A DNA stretch of 64,000 bases from Marinibacterium profundimaris (GCF_002210095.1 NZ_AQQR01000001.1:930001-994000); one strand, 5' to 3'. Shown: positions 1-10,520, counted from the stretch's first letter. Translations and numbers: made by a program. The notes: a model not told the origin generated them from the letters alone.

Positions 1-173
1 CCGAGAGCACCGCGAGCAAGCCGAAATCTTCGTCCTCGTCGCGCACGCGCAGCAACAGCAGCCGCTCCGGCCGCAGCCGCGACGATCAGCATCACGGCAA
101 CAAGGTCGTGGGCATGGGCGATCACCTGCCCAGCTTCATCGCGATGAGCTTCGAGGAACGCCGGGCCAGCTGA
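1..173 (+). CDS. C-terminal tail of an unidentified protein (5' end outside window)
   Basis: Only the last 56 codons are present, ending at TGA 171-173. The tail is rich in Ser and Arg (runs such as KSSSSSRTRSNSSRSGR) and closes with GNKVVGMGDHLPSF followed by FEERRAS. Basic low-complexity tails ending in a short hydrophobic motif of this kind occur on DEAD-box RNA helicases and other RNA-binding proteins. That assignment is only a guess because no catalytic domain is visible. The gene converges on rnj and is followed by a strong terminator. Confidence 0.5.
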   Translation, partial: ESTASKPKSSSSSRTRSNSSRSGRSRDDQHHGNKVVGMGDHLPSFIAMSFEERRAS

Positions 174-195
174 ACCTGCCCCGGGATGGACATGC

Positions 196-230
196 AAAAA
201 ACGGCGGAGCCTTGGCTCCGCCGTTTTTTT
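196..230. terminator. Bidirectional rho-independent terminator
   Basis: Perfect 10-bp arms (202-211 and 214-223; practical loop CTTG) are flanked by an A-run on the left and a T7 run on the right. It can therefore end the plus-strand gene before it and, in the other direction, the long minus-strand transcript ending with rnj. Confidence 0.9.
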
Positions 231-255
231 GTCGTGTTCGGATGAACGGGGCAAG

Positions 256-312
256 CGGTGGGGTACAACCCCACCCTACGCAGCTGGTGTAGGGTGGGGT
301 TATACCCCACCG
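256..312. repeat. GTAGGGTGGGG palindromic repeat, inverted pair
   Basis: Two 24-bp units (256-279 and 289-312) face each other with a 9-base loop and a single mismatch between the arms. Each unit has the form GTAGGGTGGGGTT-N-TACCCCACCG and is itself partly palindromic. Related units occur at 31251-31275 and 50906-50980, so this is a dispersed repeat family. It lies between the terminator and the end of rnj. Confidence 0.85.
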
Positions 313-331
313 CCACCGAGCCGTTCCGGGC

Positions 332-1996
332 CTATCCCAGCCGGCTGATGACCACCATCGCTTCCGGCTTACGCCCGATCTCGTCCATCGCCGTCTTACG
401 CGCCTGCTTGCGCAGAAGCTCTTCCAGCGCATCGTCGTTCATCAGCGTCTTCGCCCCGGCCCGGCCGACAGCCTGGGCCAGGTCGGCCTCCAGCACCTCG
501 GCCAGCGCCGCCTTGGACCGTCCCGTTTCCGGCAGCCCCATCAGTTCGACCCAGGGTTCGCCCAGCGGTTCGTCGTCCTCCAGGATGATCGTCACCACGA
601 CGATCCCGTTCAGCGCCATGCGGATCCGGTCGCGGACGACCCCGTCCAGCGCGCCGATCTTTATCGACCCGTCCAGGTAGGTCTTTGTCACGTCGATGTA
701 TTCCTCGACGGTCGGCGCATTGCCCGACAGGTTCAGCATGGTGCCGTTGGTCGCGATGATCCCCATCCGGCCCTTGCTTTCGGCCAGGCGCACATGTTCG
801 CGCAGATGGCGATGTTCGCCATGCATCGGGATCACCATCTGCGGCGCCACGATATCCTGCAGACGCTCCAGGTCGGGACGGTTCGCGTGCCCGGAGACGT
901 GGTAGCGGCCCGAGGTATCGTCGACGACGTCGATGCCCTTCTCGGAGAACTGGTTGATGATCCGGATCACACCGGATTCATTGCCCGGAATGGTCTTGGA
1001 GGAGAACAGGAACAGGTCGCCCTCCTTCATCTCCAGCCCCAGGTACTTGCCCCGCGCCAGCTGCGCCGAGGCCGCCCGCCGCTCGCCCTGGCTGCCGGTG
1101 ACCAGCAGCATCAGGTTCTCCCGCGGGATCTGGGTCGCGTCTTCCGGGCTGACCACCGAGGGGAAATCGCTCAGCACGCCGCTTTGGACGGCCGCCTCGA
1201 CCATCCGACGCATCGCGCGGCCCAGCAGCACGATCGACCGGCCGGCGCGATCCCCGGCCTCGGCCAGGGTCTTCAGCCTCGCGACGTTGGACGCGAAGGT
1301 GGTCGCCACGACCATCCCGGGCGCGCTGGCCACCAGCTCTTCGATTGCCGGTCCGACCTCGGATTCCGACCGGCCCGGATGGGTCGAGAACACGTTGGTG
1401 CTGTCGCACATCAGCGCCCGCACCCCGACCGAGGACACCTCGGCCCAGAGGTCCGGGTCAAAGGCTTCGCCCACAACCGGGTTGCTATCGATCTTGAAGT
1501 CGCCGGAATGGATCAGCCGCCCCTCGGGCGTGTCGATCACCAGCGCGGCGCTTTCGGGGATGGAATGCGACACCGGCAGGAACCCCACCGTGAAGGGGCC
1601 CGCCTGCACCGTCTCGGGCCAGGCCGAGGCAAGGTGCACCGCATCCTCCGGGTGGCCCTGTTCGGCCATCTTGCGCCGGGCGATGTTGCCGGTGAAGGCC
1701 CGCGCGTAGATCGGTGCCTGCAACGCCTCGTAGTGATGCGCGACCGCGCCCACGTGATCCTCGTGGGCGTGGGTGATAAAGATCGCCTCCAGCCGGTCGG
1801 CACGTTCCGCCAGCCAGGCGATATCGGGCAGGATCAGGTCCACGCCCGGGGTTGTCTCCATATCGGAGAAGGCCACGCCGAGATCGACGAGGATCAGCCG
1901 TTCCTCGCCCTTCTTCCCGTAGCCGTAGACATAGGCATTCATGCCAATTTCGCCTGCCCCGCCAAGGGGGAGGTATATCAATCGTTCACCGCTCAT
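332..1996 (-). CDS. rnj: Ribonuclease J (metallo-beta-lactamase/beta-CASP RNase)
   Basis: A 554-residue cytoplasmic RNase J, which degrades and processes mRNA and rRNA from the 5' end and by internal cleavage. The zinc motif HAHEDHVGA is at residues 76-84. It is followed by the lactamase core (LPVSHSIPES, HSGDFKID), a beta-CASP domain over roughly residues 210-355, and the SGHAN / HGEHRH segment needed for the second metal ligand set. The length is normal for alphaproteobacterial RNase J. Its ATG overlaps the end of coaX by 11 bases, so it is the last gene of the nuo-birA-coaX string and is likely translationally coupled. The stop is TAG. Confidence 0.96.
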   Translation of the reverse strand: MSGERLIYLPLGGAGEIGMNAYVYGYGKKGEERLILVDLGVAFSDMETTPGVDLILPDIAWLAERADRLEAIFITHAHEDHVGAVAHHYEALQAPIYARAFTGNIARRKMAEQGHPEDAVHLASAWPETVQAGPFTVGFLPVSHSIPESAALVIDTPEGRLIHSGDFKIDSNPVVGEAFDPDLWAEVSSVGVRALMCDSTNVFSTHPGRSESEVGPAIEELVASAPGMVVATTFASNVARLKTLAEAGDRAGRSIVLLGRAMRRMVEAAVQSGVLSDFPSVVSPEDATQIPRENLMLLVTGSQGERRAASAQLARGKYLGLEMKEGDLFLFSSKTIPGNESGVIRIINQFSEKGIDVVDDTSGRYHVSGHANRPDLERLQDIVAPQMVIPMHGEHRHLREHVRLAESKGRMGIIATNGTMLNLSGNAPTVEEYIDVTKTYLDGSIKIGALDGVVRDRIRMALNGIVVVTIILEDDEPLGEPWVELMGLPETGRSKAALAEVLEADLAQAVGRAGAKTLMNDDALEELLRKQARKTAMDEIGRKPEAMVVISRLG

Positions 1997-2774
1997 GGCT
2001 TATGGAATTTTCCTTGTTATGCTTATGGATGACAGTCAAGCCATGCATTGTCAGATCGTCTTCGTAGGCATCGAACAGGTCGACGCTTTGCTGGAACAGG
2101 GGCGCCAGCCCGCCCGTCGATATCACCCGCATGTCGCGGTCGCGCTCGCCCTTGATGCGCGCGCAGATTTCCTTGACCAGGCCCACGTAGCCCCAGAATA
2201 CGCCAGATTGCATGCAGGCCACCGTGTTGGTGCCCACCACCCGCTGCGGTTTCGAGATGTCCACATGCGGCAGCGCTGCCGCCGCCTGGTGCAATGCCTC
2301 GAGGCTGAGGTTCACGCCCGGGGCAATCACGCCCCCCACGTAGGCGCCGTCTTCCTCGACCACGTCGAATGTCGTGGCGGTGCCAAAGTCCACGACGATG
2401 ATGTCACCGCCGTACTTGTCATAGCCAGCCACCGTATTCACCAGCCGGTCCGGCCCGACGGCGGTGCCGGCATCCACGCGCACATCCACCGGCAGCAGGC
2501 AGTCGGGCCGGCCGACCACGATGGGGCGCGTGTTGAAATAGCGGTCCGACAGGACCCGAAGGTTGAAGACCACGCGCGGCACGGTCGAGGACACGATCAC
2601 ATCGGTGATATCCGCCTCGATCCCCTGGAATTCCATCAGGGTCGACAGCCACACGTAATACTGGTCTGCCGTGCGCTGCCATTCGGTCGCCGTCCGCCAC
2701 GTGGCGACAAAAGCGGTCCCGTCCCAGATGGAGAACACGGTGTTGGTGTTGCCGCAGTCGATGGCCAGGAGCAT
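1986..2774 (-). CDS. coaX: Type III pantothenate kinase
   Basis: A 262-residue ASKHA-fold kinase that phosphorylates pantothenate in the first step of CoA synthesis. It shows the phosphate-binding DCGNTNT at residues 6-12, a GPDRL segment and a DFGTATTFD motif, as expected for CoaX rather than CoaA. Length is typical (about 255-265). The gene follows birA by 14 bases and overlaps rnj by 11. CoaX normally needs a monovalent cation and resists CoA feedback; that is family knowledge and is not visible here. Confidence 0.95.
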   Translation of the reverse strand: MLLAIDCGNTNTVFSIWDGTAFVATWRTATEWQRTADQYYVWLSTLMEFQGIEADITDVIVSSTVPRVVFNLRVLSDRYFNTRPIVVGRPDCLLPVDVRVDAGTAVGPDRLVNTVAGYDKYGGDIIVVDFGTATTFDVVEEDGAYVGGVIAPGVNLSLEALHQAAAALPHVDISKPQRVVGTNTVACMQSGVFWGYVGLVKEICARIKGERDRDMRVISTGGLAPLFQQSVDLFDAYEDDLTMHGLTVIHKHNKENSISHER

Positions 2775-2788
2775 CGCACCCCTCCTCT

Positions 2789-3544
2789 TCAGAAGAAGAC
2801 ATCCGCCGCCGGAATGGCGACAACGCCCCGGGCGGTCTTTAGGACAAGATTGCCGGCGTCGTCCACCGTCTGAAACGTGCCAGAGGTTTCCGACGTTGCG
2901 GTCCGCGCGGTAATGACCTCGCCCAGCCGGGCCGCGCGGTCAAGCCAGGCGGTGCGGATTGGGCCGAAGCCATAGGTCGTGAAGTCCCTCTCATGGCGGT
3001 CATAGGCGATCGCCAGGTGGTCCAGCAGGGTCTCGGACTCAACCTGTGCGCCGGTCTCGGACAGCAGGGACACCGGGCGCACGGCGCCCGCCTCGACGTC
3101 GGAGGCTGGCGGCGCATCCACAAGGTTCACGCCGATACCGATCAGCAGGTGGCTCATCGCCGTCCCCTGCCCCGCGCTTTCCAGAAGGATGCCCGAGACC
3201 TTGCCGCCGTTCAGCAGCACGTCGTTGGGCCATTTCAGAGCCAGCCCCTGCGCCCGGCCCGACACCGCGGCCAGCGCATCAAAGAGCGCCAGGGCCGTCA
3301 CGAAACTGCGCAGGGCCGCGACCTGAGGCGGCTCAGCGGGGCGCAGCACGAGGGTCGCCGCGAAATTGCCAAGGGGGTTTTTCCAGGCCCGGCCGCGCCG
3401 CCCACGGGGCGCCGTCTGTTCATGCGCCAGGATCCATTCCGGACCGGAAAGAGACGGCGCAAGCCGCGCCGCCTCGTTCAATGTGGAATCAACCGATTGC
3501 AGGATCCGCCGGCCATAGCCGGCGGGCCAGCCATCAATGGACAA
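2789..3544 (-). CDS. birA: Biotin--[acetyl-CoA carboxylase] ligase, monofunctional
   Basis: A 251-residue biotin protein ligase that makes biotinyl-AMP and biotinylates carboxylase carrier domains, here plausibly the MccA at 26974-28914. It has the [10 protein letters not shown] biotin-AMP loop near residue 48, the [17 protein letters not shown] core, and no N-terminal DNA-binding helix-turn-helix, so it should not act as a repressor. The only start that keeps the conserved N-terminus is TTG at 3544, overlapping the nuoN stop by 11 bases. A BirA-like gene after nuoN is known from Paracoccus (the last unassigned frame of its nqo cluster). Confidence 0.93.
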   Translation of the reverse strand: MSIDGWPAGYGRRILQSVDSTLNEAARLAPSLSGPEWILAHEQTAPRGRRGRAWKNPLGNFAATLVLRPAEPPQVAALRSFVTALALFDALAAVSGRAQGLALKWPNDVLLNGGKVSGILLESAGQGTAMSHLLIGIGVNLVDAPPASDVEAGAVRPVSLLSETGAQVESETLLDHLAIAYDRHERDFTTYGFGPIRTAWLDRAARLGEVITARTATSETSGTFQTVDDAGNLVLKTARGVVAIPAADVFF

Positions 3545-4985
3545 GCGTTGCCGCAGCGGCCGCGGCCGCGCCTTCGATGCCGAAGAGGTTCACGATACCC
3601 AGCAGCATCGCCGCCGCCGAGGCTGCCAGGAAGACCGACAGCACCGGTGCCTCGGTCCGGTCCAGCTCCTCTCCGGTGTCCGAGCCGAAGTACATGTAGT
3701 AGACGATGCGCAGGTAGTAGAAGGCGCCGATCACCGAGGCGACCACGCCGGCAACCGCCAGCCATGCCAGCCCGCCTTCGTAGGCGGCGCGCAGCACGTA
3801 GAGCTTCCCGATGAAGCCCAGCATCGGCGGCACACCGGCCAGCGAGAACATCAGCACCAGCATCGCCAGCGCACGCCCCGGCTCCTTGCGGGCATAGAGG
3901 TTCAGCGCGTTGATATCGGTAACCGGCTGGCCGTCCTTCTCCATCATCAGGATGAAGGCGAAGGTGCCGACGTTCATCGCGACGTAGATGGCCATGTAGA
4001 CCAGCATCGCCTGCACGCCGAATTCGGTCCCCGAGGCCAGGCCCATCAGGGCGTAGCCCATATGCGCGATCGAGGAATAGGCCATCAGGCGCTTGATGTT
4101 GGTCTGTCCGATGGCCGCGATCGCGCCCAGGAACATCGACAGCAGCGACAGCATCGCGATCACCTGCTGCCAGTCGCCCACGGCCCCGCCAAAGGCATCG
4201 AACAGCACCCGCGCGAACAGCGCCATGGCGGCGATCTTCGGCGCTGTGGCGAAGAAGGCGGTGATCGGCGTCGGCGCGCCTTCGTAGACATCCGGCGTCC
4301 ACATGTGGAACGGCACGGCCGAGACCTTGAACGCCAGGCCCGAGATCACGAAGACCAGGCCAAAGAGGAAGCCCACCGGCAGTTCCCCGGTATGCGCGGT
4401 CTCCACGATGTTCGAGAACAGGGTCGAGCCCGAGTAGCCGTAAACCAGCGAGGCCCCATAGAGCAGTAGGCCCGACGACAGCGCGCCAAGCACGAAGTAC
4501 TTCAGGCCGGCCTCGGTCGATTTCACGCTGTCGCGGCGCAGCGAGGCCACCACGTAAAGCGCCAGCGACTGCAGTTCGAGCCCCATGTAAAGCGCCATCA
4601 GGTCCCCGGCGGAAACCATGACCATCATCCCCACGGCGGCCAGCGCCACGAGGATCGGGTACTCAAAACGCAACAGCCCGCGGCGCTGCATGTATTCCTG
4701 GCTCATCACCAGGATCGCGGCGGCGGAGCCCAGGATCGCGACCTTGGCAAAGCGCGAGAAGGCGTCATCGTGGAACATGCCGTTGAAGGCCACATGCGTG
4801 GCACCGTCAGAGCGCGTCACGATCCAGATCGCCAGCACGAGCATGAGCCCGGCCGTGCCCCAGACGAGGCCCGGTGCCAGCTTGTCCTTGCCGGTGTAGA
4901 CCGCGACCAGCATGGCCGCCATCGCGGCCAGCGCCAGGATGATCTCTGGCATGATAATGTTCAGATCAGCTGAGATGGAGGACAT
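3534..4985 (-). CDS. nuoN: NADH-quinone oxidoreductase subunit N
   Basis: A 483-residue polytopic inner-membrane protein, one of the three antiporter-like (Mrp-type) proton-pumping subunits of complex I. The conserved core includes [44 protein letters not shown] and [14 protein letters not shown]. The glutamate in MGLELQ and the lysine in KVSAVPFH are the expected channel residues. About 14 membrane segments are expected for the family and the length is normal. It starts 12 bases after nuoM ends, and the stop is shared with the birA start region. Confidence 0.97.
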   Translation of the reverse strand: MSSISADLNIIMPEIILALAAMAAMLVAVYTGKDKLAPGLVWGTAGLMLVLAIWIVTRSDGATHVAFNGMFHDDAFSRFAKVAILGSAAAILVMSQEYMQRRGLLRFEYPILVALAAVGMMVMVSAGDLMALYMGLELQSLALYVVASLRRDSVKSTEAGLKYFVLGALSSGLLLYGASLVYGYSGSTLFSNIVETAHTGELPVGFLFGLVFVISGLAFKVSAVPFHMWTPDVYEGAPTPITAFFATAPKIAAMALFARVLFDAFGGAVGDWQQVIAMLSLLSMFLGAIAAIGQTNIKRLMAYSSIAHMGYALMGLASGTEFGVQAMLVYMAIYVAMNVGTFAFILMMEKDGQPVTDINALNLYARKEPGRALAMLVLMFSLAGVPPMLGFIGKLYVLRAAYEGGLAWLAVAGVVASVIGAFYYLRIVYYMYFGSDTGEELDRTEAPVLSVFLAASAAAMLLGIVNLFGIEGAAAAAAATLVH

Positions 4986-4997
4986 GTCGTCGGCTCC

Positions 4998-6542
4998 TTA
5001 GTGCGAGGAGGCGACCTGACCGGCGGCATCTGCCGCGGCCACAGCCGTCTCGACGGAGGATTGCAGTGCTGCCGTCGCGGGCCCGATCACATCGGTGACC
5101 AGCGACGGGTAGACGCCAAGCAGAAGGGTCATGGCGACGAGCGGGGCAAAGATCCACTTCTCGCGCGCGTTCATGTCCTTGATGGTCTTCAGGCTTTCCT
5201 TGATCAGGTCGCCGAACACGACCCGGCGGTACAGCCAGAGCGCATAGGCGGCCGAGAAAATCACGCCGGACGCGGCCACGGCCGTGACCCAGGTGTTGAC
5301 CTGGAAGGCGCCCATGAGCGTCAGGAATTCACCGACGAAGCCGGAGGTGCCCGGCAGGCCCACGTTGCCCATGGTGAAGAACATGAAGACAAGCGCATAG
5401 GCCGGCATCCGGTTCACAAGGCCGCCGTAGGCGTCGATGTCGCGGGTGTGCATCCGGTCATAGATCACGCCGACGCAGAGGAAGAGCGCGGCCGAGATGA
5501 AGCCGTGCGACAGCATCTGGAAGATCGCGCCGTCGATCCCCTGCTGGTTCGCGGCAAAGATCCCCATGGTGACAAAGCCCATGTGCGCGACCGAGGAATA
5601 GGCGATCAGCTTCTTCATGTCCTCCTGCACCAGCGCCACGAGCGAGGTGTAGACGATCGCGATCGCCGACAGCCACAGAACGAAGGTCGCCATCACGTCG
5701 GACCCCACCGGGAACATCGGCAGGCTGAAGCGCAGGAAGCCGTAGCCGCCCATCTTCAGCAGGATCGCGGCCAGTACGACCGACCCCGCGGTCGGCGCCT
5801 GCACGTGCGCATCCGGAAGCCAGGTGTGCACCGGCCACATCGGCATCTTCACCGCGAAGCTGGCGAAGAAGGCCAGGAACAGCAGGGTCTGCATCCCGCC
5901 GATGATCTGGACTCCGAGGATCGAGAAGGTCTCCGACGCGAATTCATGGGTCAGCAGCGTCGGGATGTCGGTGGTGCCGGCATCCGAGAACATCGCCACC
6001 ATCGCGACCAGCATCAGGACCGAGCCGAGGAAGGTGTAGAGGAAGAACTTGAACGAGGCGTAGATCCGATCCTTGCCGCCCCAGATCCCGATGATCAGGA
6101 ACATCGGGATCAGCCCGGCCTCGAAGAAGATGTAGAACAGCACCAGGTCCAGGGCCATGAACACGCCCAGCATCAGCGTTTCCAGCGCCAGGAAGGCGAT
6201 CATGTATTCCTTCACCCGGTCCGTCACGTTCCAGCTGGCCAGGATGGTCAGCGGCATGATGAAGGTGGTCAGCAGTACGAACAGCACCGAAATCCCGTCG
6301 ACGCCCATCTTGTATTTCAGGCCAAGAAGCCATTCGCCCTCTTCCACGAACTGGAAGCCGGTGTCGGAGGGGTCGAAGCCGAACAGGATGAAAAGCGAGA
6401 CCACGAAGGTCGCCGAGGTCGCAAAGAGGGCCACCCATTTCGCGTTCCGCTGGGCGGCCTCGTCGTCCCCGCGCAGGAACAGCGCGAGGATCACGGCCGC
6501 GACGGCGGGAATGAAGGTGGTAATGGAAAGGAGGTTATCCAT
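4998..6542 (-). CDS. nuoM: NADH-quinone oxidoreductase subunit M
   Basis: A 514-residue antiporter-like subunit of the complex I membrane arm. The start is the ATG at 6542 ([10 protein letters not shown]). It lies behind a clear GGAGGAG ribosome site and shares one base with the nuoL stop (TGATG). A longer open frame upstream is only a shadow of nuoL. Visible motifs are [17 protein letters not shown] (channel Glu at about 141), [15 protein letters not shown] and [14 protein letters not shown]. About 14 membrane helices are expected. Confidence 0.97.
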   Translation of the reverse strand: MDNLLSITTFIPAVAAVILALFLRGDDEAAQRNAKWVALFATSATFVVSLFILFGFDPSDTGFQFVEEGEWLLGLKYKMGVDGISVLFVLLTTFIMPLTILASWNVTDRVKEYMIAFLALETLMLGVFMALDLVLFYIFFEAGLIPMFLIIGIWGGKDRIYASFKFFLYTFLGSVLMLVAMVAMFSDAGTTDIPTLLTHEFASETFSILGVQIIGGMQTLLFLAFFASFAVKMPMWPVHTWLPDAHVQAPTAGSVVLAAILLKMGGYGFLRFSLPMFPVGSDVMATFVLWLSAIAIVYTSLVALVQEDMKKLIAYSSVAHMGFVTMGIFAANQQGIDGAIFQMLSHGFISAALFLCVGVIYDRMHTRDIDAYGGLVNRMPAYALVFMFFTMGNVGLPGTSGFVGEFLTLMGAFQVNTWVTAVAASGVIFSAAYALWLYRRVVFGDLIKESLKTIKDMNAREKWIFAPLVAMTLLLGVYPSLVTDVIGPATAALQSSVETAVAAADAAGQVASSH

Positions 6543-8689
6543 CAGTTCGCTCCTCCGCCGAGCGTCATCCAGGTGATCAGAAGCGCGATGCCGATCACCA
6601 TCGCGAAGGCATAGGTGAAGATGAAGCCCGATTGGGCCCGTCCGGCAAGCCGCGTGAAGAAGGGCACGACGCCCATGGCGATCCCGTTGAGGAAGCCGTT
6701 GATGATACCGACATCCCCGCCTTTCCACAGTACACGGCCGATGGCCACGGCCGGCTTGACGAAGACCGCGTCGTAAAGCTCGTCGAAATACCACTTGTTC
6801 TTCAGGAACAGGTACAGCGGGCGCTGGTTCTCGGCCAGTGCCTTGGGCAGCGCCGGGTTAACCATGTAGAACAGGTAGGCCACGCCGAAGCCAAGCAGCA
6901 TCGCGATGAAGGCCGACAGCTTCACCCAGACCGGCGAGGCATGGGCATCGTCCAGCACGTGGTTGTCGGGCGCCATGTAAAGCGCGCCCTCGCCCGGTTC
7001 GCCGGCGAAGACATAATGATGTTCGCCGCCATGGGCCGCATCGCCGCCTTCCGCGTCGGCATGCGCCTCGTCGGCGGTGCCGTGCTCTTCGCCCGTCTCT
7101 GCGCCATGGCCCGTATCGGCCGCCGCATGACCGTCTTCTTCATGCGCACCGGCCTCGGCCACGGGGATCCCGTAGAACTTGCCGACCTGATCGGCATGGC
7201 CGAAGAAGTTGGAATACCAGATCATCCCGGCGAAGACCGCCCCGAAGGACAGCACGCCCAGCGGGATCAGCATGGTCATCGGGCTTTCATGGGCATGTTC
7301 ATGGGTATGCTTGTCGCCCCGCGCCTCGCCGAAGAAGGTCAGGAAGATCAGGCGCCACGAATAGAAGCTGGTCAGCGCCGCGGCGATCACCAGCAGCCAG
7401 AAGCCGTAGCTGGAGCCACCCGCCCAGCTGCTTTCGATGATCGCGTCCTTCGACACGAAGCCGGCAAAGCCGAACCAGCCGGTCAGCGGGATGCCGACAC
7501 CGGTGATGGCCAGCGTGCCCATCATCATGCCCCAGAAGGTATAGGGCATCTTCTTGCGCAGGTTGCCATAGTTCATCATGTCCTGCTCGTGGTGCATCCC
7601 GTGGATGACCGAGCCGGCGCCCAGGAACAGAAGCGCCTTGAAGAAGGCATGCGTCAGCAGGTGGAACATCGCCGCCGAATACATGCCGACGCCCGCGGCC
7701 ACGAACATGTAGCCCAGCTGCGAACAGGTCGAATAGGCGATGACGCGCTTGATGTCCGTCTGCACCAGGCCGATCGTCGCCGCGAAGAAGGCCGTCGTCG
7801 CCCCCAGCACGGTGATGAAGCCGGTCGCATGCGGCGCGAATTCATAGATCGGCGACATGCGGCAGACCAGGAAGACCCCCGCGGTCACCATGGTCGCGGC
7901 GTGGATCAGGGCCGACACGGGCGTCGGGCCTTCCATCGCGTCCGGCAGCCAGGTGTGCAGGATCAGCTGCGCCGATTTACCCATCGCGCCGATGAACAGA
8001 AGGATGCCGATCACCTCGGCCGCGTTCCATTCGGCCCACAGGAAGGTGATCTGCGTTTCCGCGATGGTGGGCGCCGCCGCGAAGATGTCCGAGAAGGAGA
8101 TGCTGTCGACCAGGAAGAACAGGGCGAAGATCCCCAGGGCAAAGCCGAAGTCTCCGACCCGGTTGACCACGAAGGCCTTCATCGCCGCCTTGTTGGCCGA
8201 GGGCTTGCGGTAATAGAAGCCGATCAGCAGGTAGGATGCGAGGCCCACGCCTTCCCAGCCGAAGAACATCTGCGCCAGGTTGTCGGCCGTCACCAGCATC
8301 AGCATGGCGAAGGTGAACAGCGACAGATAGGCGAAGAACCTCGGACGATAGCTTTCGTCGTCGCGGAAGTTCTCGTCATGCGCCATGTAGCCGAAGCTGT
8401 AGAGATGCACGAGCGACGAGACCGTGGTGATCACGATCAGCATGATCGCGGTCAGGCGGTCCAGCCGGATCATCCAGTCGATCGAGAGCGTGCCGCTTTC
8501 GATCCAGCGCATGATGGTGATCTGTTCGGTCACGCCATCGAAGCCGATGAAGGTGATCCACGACAGCAACGCCGACAGGAACAGCAGCCCGGTGGCGGTC
8601 CACTGGGCGGCCTTTTCGCCGATCAGAGGCCAGCCGAAGCCGCAGATGATGGCGCCCACCAGGGGCGCGAACAGGAGAATGGTTTCCAT
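6542..8689 (-). CDS. nuoL: NADH-quinone oxidoreductase subunit L, with His-rich insert
   Basis: A 715-residue distal antiporter-like subunit, expected to carry the long lateral helix that runs along the membrane arm. The proton-channel signature is intact: FFGWEGVGL with Glu146, AMGKSAQ with Lys238, [20 protein letters not shown] and [14 protein letters not shown]. Residues about 511-560 are an unusual hydrophilic stretch dominated by His, Glu, Asp, Ala and Gly, and a smaller HTHEHAHES motif is at 461-469. These make the protein longer than typical NuoL (about 610-690). It follows nuoK by 7 bases. Confidence 0.97.
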   Translation of the reverse strand: METILLFAPLVGAIICGFGWPLIGEKAAQWTATGLLFLSALLSWITFIGFDGVTEQITIMRWIESGTLSIDWMIRLDRLTAIMLIVITTVSSLVHLYSFGYMAHDENFRDDESYRPRFFAYLSLFTFAMLMLVTADNLAQMFFGWEGVGLASYLLIGFYYRKPSANKAAMKAFVVNRVGDFGFALGIFALFFLVDSISFSDIFAAAPTIAETQITFLWAEWNAAEVIGILLFIGAMGKSAQLILHTWLPDAMEGPTPVSALIHAATMVTAGVFLVCRMSPIYEFAPHATGFITVLGATTAFFAATIGLVQTDIKRVIAYSTCSQLGYMFVAAGVGMYSAAMFHLLTHAFFKALLFLGAGSVIHGMHHEQDMMNYGNLRKKMPYTFWGMMMGTLAITGVGIPLTGWFGFAGFVSKDAIIESSWAGGSSYGFWLLVIAAALTSFYSWRLIFLTFFGEARGDKHTHEHAHESPMTMLIPLGVLSFGAVFAGMIWYSNFFGHADQVGKFYGIPVAEAGAHEEDGHAAADTGHGAETGEEHGTADEAHADAEGGDAAHGGEHHYVFAGEPGEGALYMAPDNHVLDDAHASPVWVKLSAFIAMLLGFGVAYLFYMVNPALPKALAENQRPLYLFLKNKWYFDELYDAVFVKPAVAIGRVLWKGGDVGIINGFLNGIAMGVVPFFTRLAGRAQSGFIFTYAFAMVIGIALLITWMTLGGGAN

Positions 8690-8696
8690 GAGCCCC

Positions 8697-9002
8697 TCAG
8701 CCTTTCATCATGTTTGCGTCTTCCACGGCGATCGTGCCGCGGTTGCGGAAGAAACAGACGAGGATCGCAAGCCCGATCGCCGCCTCTGCCGCGGCCACGG
8801 TCAGCACGAAAAGCGTGAAGACCTGGCCAACCAGGTCGTCCAGGTAAGACGAGAAGGCCACGAGGTTGATGTTCACCGCCAGAAGGATCAGCTCGACGCT
8901 CATCAGCAGGATGATGATGTTCTTCCGGTTCAGAAAGATCCCGAAGATGCCGATGACGAAAAGCGTCGCCGCCACCGTCAGGTAATGTTCAAGTCCGATC
9001 AT
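8697..9002 (-). CDS. nuoK: NADH-quinone oxidoreductase subunit K
   Basis: A 101-residue membrane subunit with three helices. The start is [12 protein letters not shown] at 9002, which gives the usual family length; an upstream in-frame extension is not conserved-looking. The two membrane glutamates expected in NuoK are present ([12 protein letters not shown] and [11 protein letters not shown]). It lies 4 bases after the secreted 128-residue gene and 7 bases before nuoL. Confidence 0.97.
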   Translation of the reverse strand: MIGLEHYLTVAATLFVIGIFGIFLNRKNIIILLMSVELILLAVNINLVAFSSYLDDLVGQVFTLFVLTVAAAEAAIGLAILVCFFRNRGTIAVEDANMMKG

Positions 9003-9006
9003 GTGT

Positions 9007-9393
9007 TCACCATTCCAGTAGCGGGTGGCCGTGTTTCGCGCAGGCATGCTGAGCGAGCGGGGCAACGGGGTCGCCCTGCTCGAACGTCGCTTCCTGCTGT
9101 TCGGTTACCGGCACCGGAAACGCATCCGGTGCAACGGTGCCCTCGAAGGGCGTCGTGAAGGTCTTGTTGACGCAATCGAACTGGTGCACCGCGTATTGCG
9201 GCCCCGCGTCCGTGTCCTGACGGGAGCTCAGCTGCACCTTGCCATCGCCGAAATACTCGCTCGCCACGTCGAAATGCTTGTCGATATCGGCGATCTCGGT
9301 GTCCTGCGCCAGGGCCGGCCCGGCCAGCATCAGGCTGGTCAGGATCGCCCCGGTACCGGCCGGAATGATCCGATCTGTCAGAAAGCTTTGCAT
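9007..9393 (-). CDS. Secreted two-cysteine protein of unknown function in the nuo operon
   Basis: A 128-residue protein with a plausible signal peptide (hydrophobic residues 15-28, cleavage after PALAQ). The mature chain is acidic and has exactly two cysteines, Cys74 (HQFDCVNKT) and Cys118 (QHACAKHG), which could form a disulfide in the periplasm. No known domain was recognised. It sits between nuoJ and nuoK with gaps of 3-4 bases, so it should be co-translated with the membrane-arm subunits. Its features match four lipoproteins elsewhere in the same locus (two Cys, exported). Confidence 0.8.
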   Translation of the reverse strand: MQSFLTDRIIPAGTGAILTSLMLAGPALAQDTEIADIDKHFDVASEYFGDGKVQLSSRQDTDAGPQYAVHQFDCVNKTFTTPFEGTVAPDAFPVPVTEQQEATFEQGDPVAPLAQHACAKHGHPLLEW

Positions 9394-9396
9394 CCG

Positions 9397-9555
9397 TCAG
9401 CCCCTCCGCCGTTCGAGCGCATGAAATTCGTCGCGGCGCGTCGCCCGCACGGGCAGGCTCTGTCGCTTCGGCAGGTCCCGCAGGCCCGCACCGGTCATCG
9501 GCAGCATCACCAGCAGAAGCGCCGCGATTGCAAGGATGTGCTCAACTCCGCTCAT
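9397..9555 (-). CDS. Small single-span membrane protein (52 aa)
   Basis: From the ATG at 9555 the frame gives 52 residues: MSGVEHI, a hydrophobic span (ILAIAALLLVMLPMTGAG) and a basic tail rich in Arg. A longer upstream frame exists but lacks hydrophobic or conserved-looking content. It ends 3 bases before the start of the secreted protein gene. The positive-inside rule would place the basic C-terminus in the cytoplasm. No family was recognised. It is one of the unassigned small frames typical of alphaproteobacterial nuo loci. Confidence 0.6.
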   Translation of the reverse strand: MSGVEHILAIAALLLVMLPMTGAGLRDLPKRQSLPVRATRRDEFHALERRRG

Positions 9556-9666
9556 TCCCGTCCTTCCGGCCCGCCCTTGGGCCTGTCCGTCTCTCGTCCG
9601 TGGCAGGCCTGGGCCCGCTCTTTCATGCCGGGCGCCGCGGCGCCCGTTGCGTTCCAAGAGGCGCGC

Positions 9667-9915
9667 TCAGCGCCCGTTCGTTCCGTTCGGCATCCGCCGC
9701 CGCAGCAGCCAGGGTCCGACGCGTGCGCCCATCCGGCCGGGGATCCGCGGCATGAACCGCGCCGCCATCAGCGGCATCCGCCCCCCGGACCGTCTTTGGT
9801 AGACGCGGAAGACCAGCGCGGTCAGACCGGCCTTGACCAGCCAGAGCCCGGCAAGGCCGGCCACGCCGACGGTCTGCAGGACCTGCTCGGCCATGCCGAA
9901 GAGACCGCCGGTCAT
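9667..9915 (-). CDS. Small basic membrane protein (82 aa)
   Basis: The ATG at 9915 (MTGGLFGMAEQVLQ) lies 2 bases beyond the nuoJ stop. It gives 82 residues: an amphipathic N-terminus, a hydrophobic segment (VGVAGLAGLWLVKAGLTALVF split across residues 18-38), then a strongly basic tail (RRRMPNGTNGR at the end). No family was recognised. The placement directly behind nuoJ, in the same direction and with near-overlap, argues for expression. A 111-base gap with a GGGCGCC-type hairpin separates it from the next frame. Confidence 0.55.
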   Translation of the reverse strand: MTGGLFGMAEQVLQTVGVAGLAGLWLVKAGLTALVFRVYQRRSGGRMPLMAARFMPRIPGRMGARVGPWLLRRRMPNGTNGR

Positions 9916-9917
9916 GC

Positions 9918-10520
9918 TCAAAGACCCTGCCCCGGTTTCACGTCGCGCAGCTCAAGCGCCTTGGCCGGATCGCGATAGATCTGGGCCAGGATGTTCTGGC
10001 GCTTGACGTCCTGGCGGTGGCGCAGCGTCAGGACGATCGCCCCGATCATCGCCACCAGCAGGATCAGGCCTGCCAGCTGGAACAGCAGGAAGTACTGGTC
10101 GTAAAGGATAAGCCCCAACGCTTCGGTGTTGTGCCGGTCGACCGGCATCGGCTGCGCGCGCATCGCCTCGGCGGCGCTGTTGGCGTCCCAGGCACCGAAG
10201 GCCATGGCAAACTGCATCAGGATCACGACCCCGATCAGCAGCGCCAGCGGCATGTATTTCGCCATCTCCGCCTTCAGCTCGGCAAAGTCGACATCCAGCA
10301 TCATCACCACGAACAGGAACAGCACGGCGACCGCCCCCACGTAGACGATGATCAGCAGCATCGCGACCAGTTCCGCGCCCAGCAGCACGAAAAGCCCCGC
10401 CGCCGACAGGAAGGCAAGGATCAGCCACAGCACCGAGTGAACGGGCTGGCGGCTGATGACGGTGAAAAGCCCGCCCGCAATCACGCCAAGCGCGAAGAGG
10501 TAAAAGGCAAAGACGGTCAT
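9918..10520 (-). CDS. nuoJ: NADH-quinone oxidoreductase subunit J
   Basis: A 200-residue, five-helix membrane subunit of complex I. The N-terminal half carries the conserved [17 protein letters not shown] and the TM3 signature ([20 protein letters not shown]), which holds the pi-bulge helix in known structures. The start ATG overlaps the preceding CMD-like gene by 4 bases (ATGA). Length is normal. Confidence 0.96.
   Translation of the reverse strand: MTVFAFYLFALGVIAGGLFTVISRQPVHSVLWLILAFLSAAGLFVLLGAELVAMLLIIVYVGAVAVLFLFVVMMLDVDFAELKAEMAKYMPLALLIGVVILMQFAMAFGAWDANSAAEAMRAQPMPVDRHNTEALGLILYDQYFLLFQLAGLILLVAMIGAIVLTLRHRQDVKRQNILAQIYRDPAKALELRDVKPGQGL

Noticed and set aside
6543-6794. An N-terminal extension of nuoM of 84 codons
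   Set aside because: The extra residues are the out-of-frame translation of the nuoL end. The internal ATG at 6542 has a strong ribosome site and the normal NuoM N-terminus.
6632-8818. A 728-codon open frame antisense to nuoL and nuoK
   Set aside because: It lies wholly opposite strongly conserved nuo genes and its product is His/Arg/Gln-rich without any domain. Long antisense frames are expected in GC-rich DNA.
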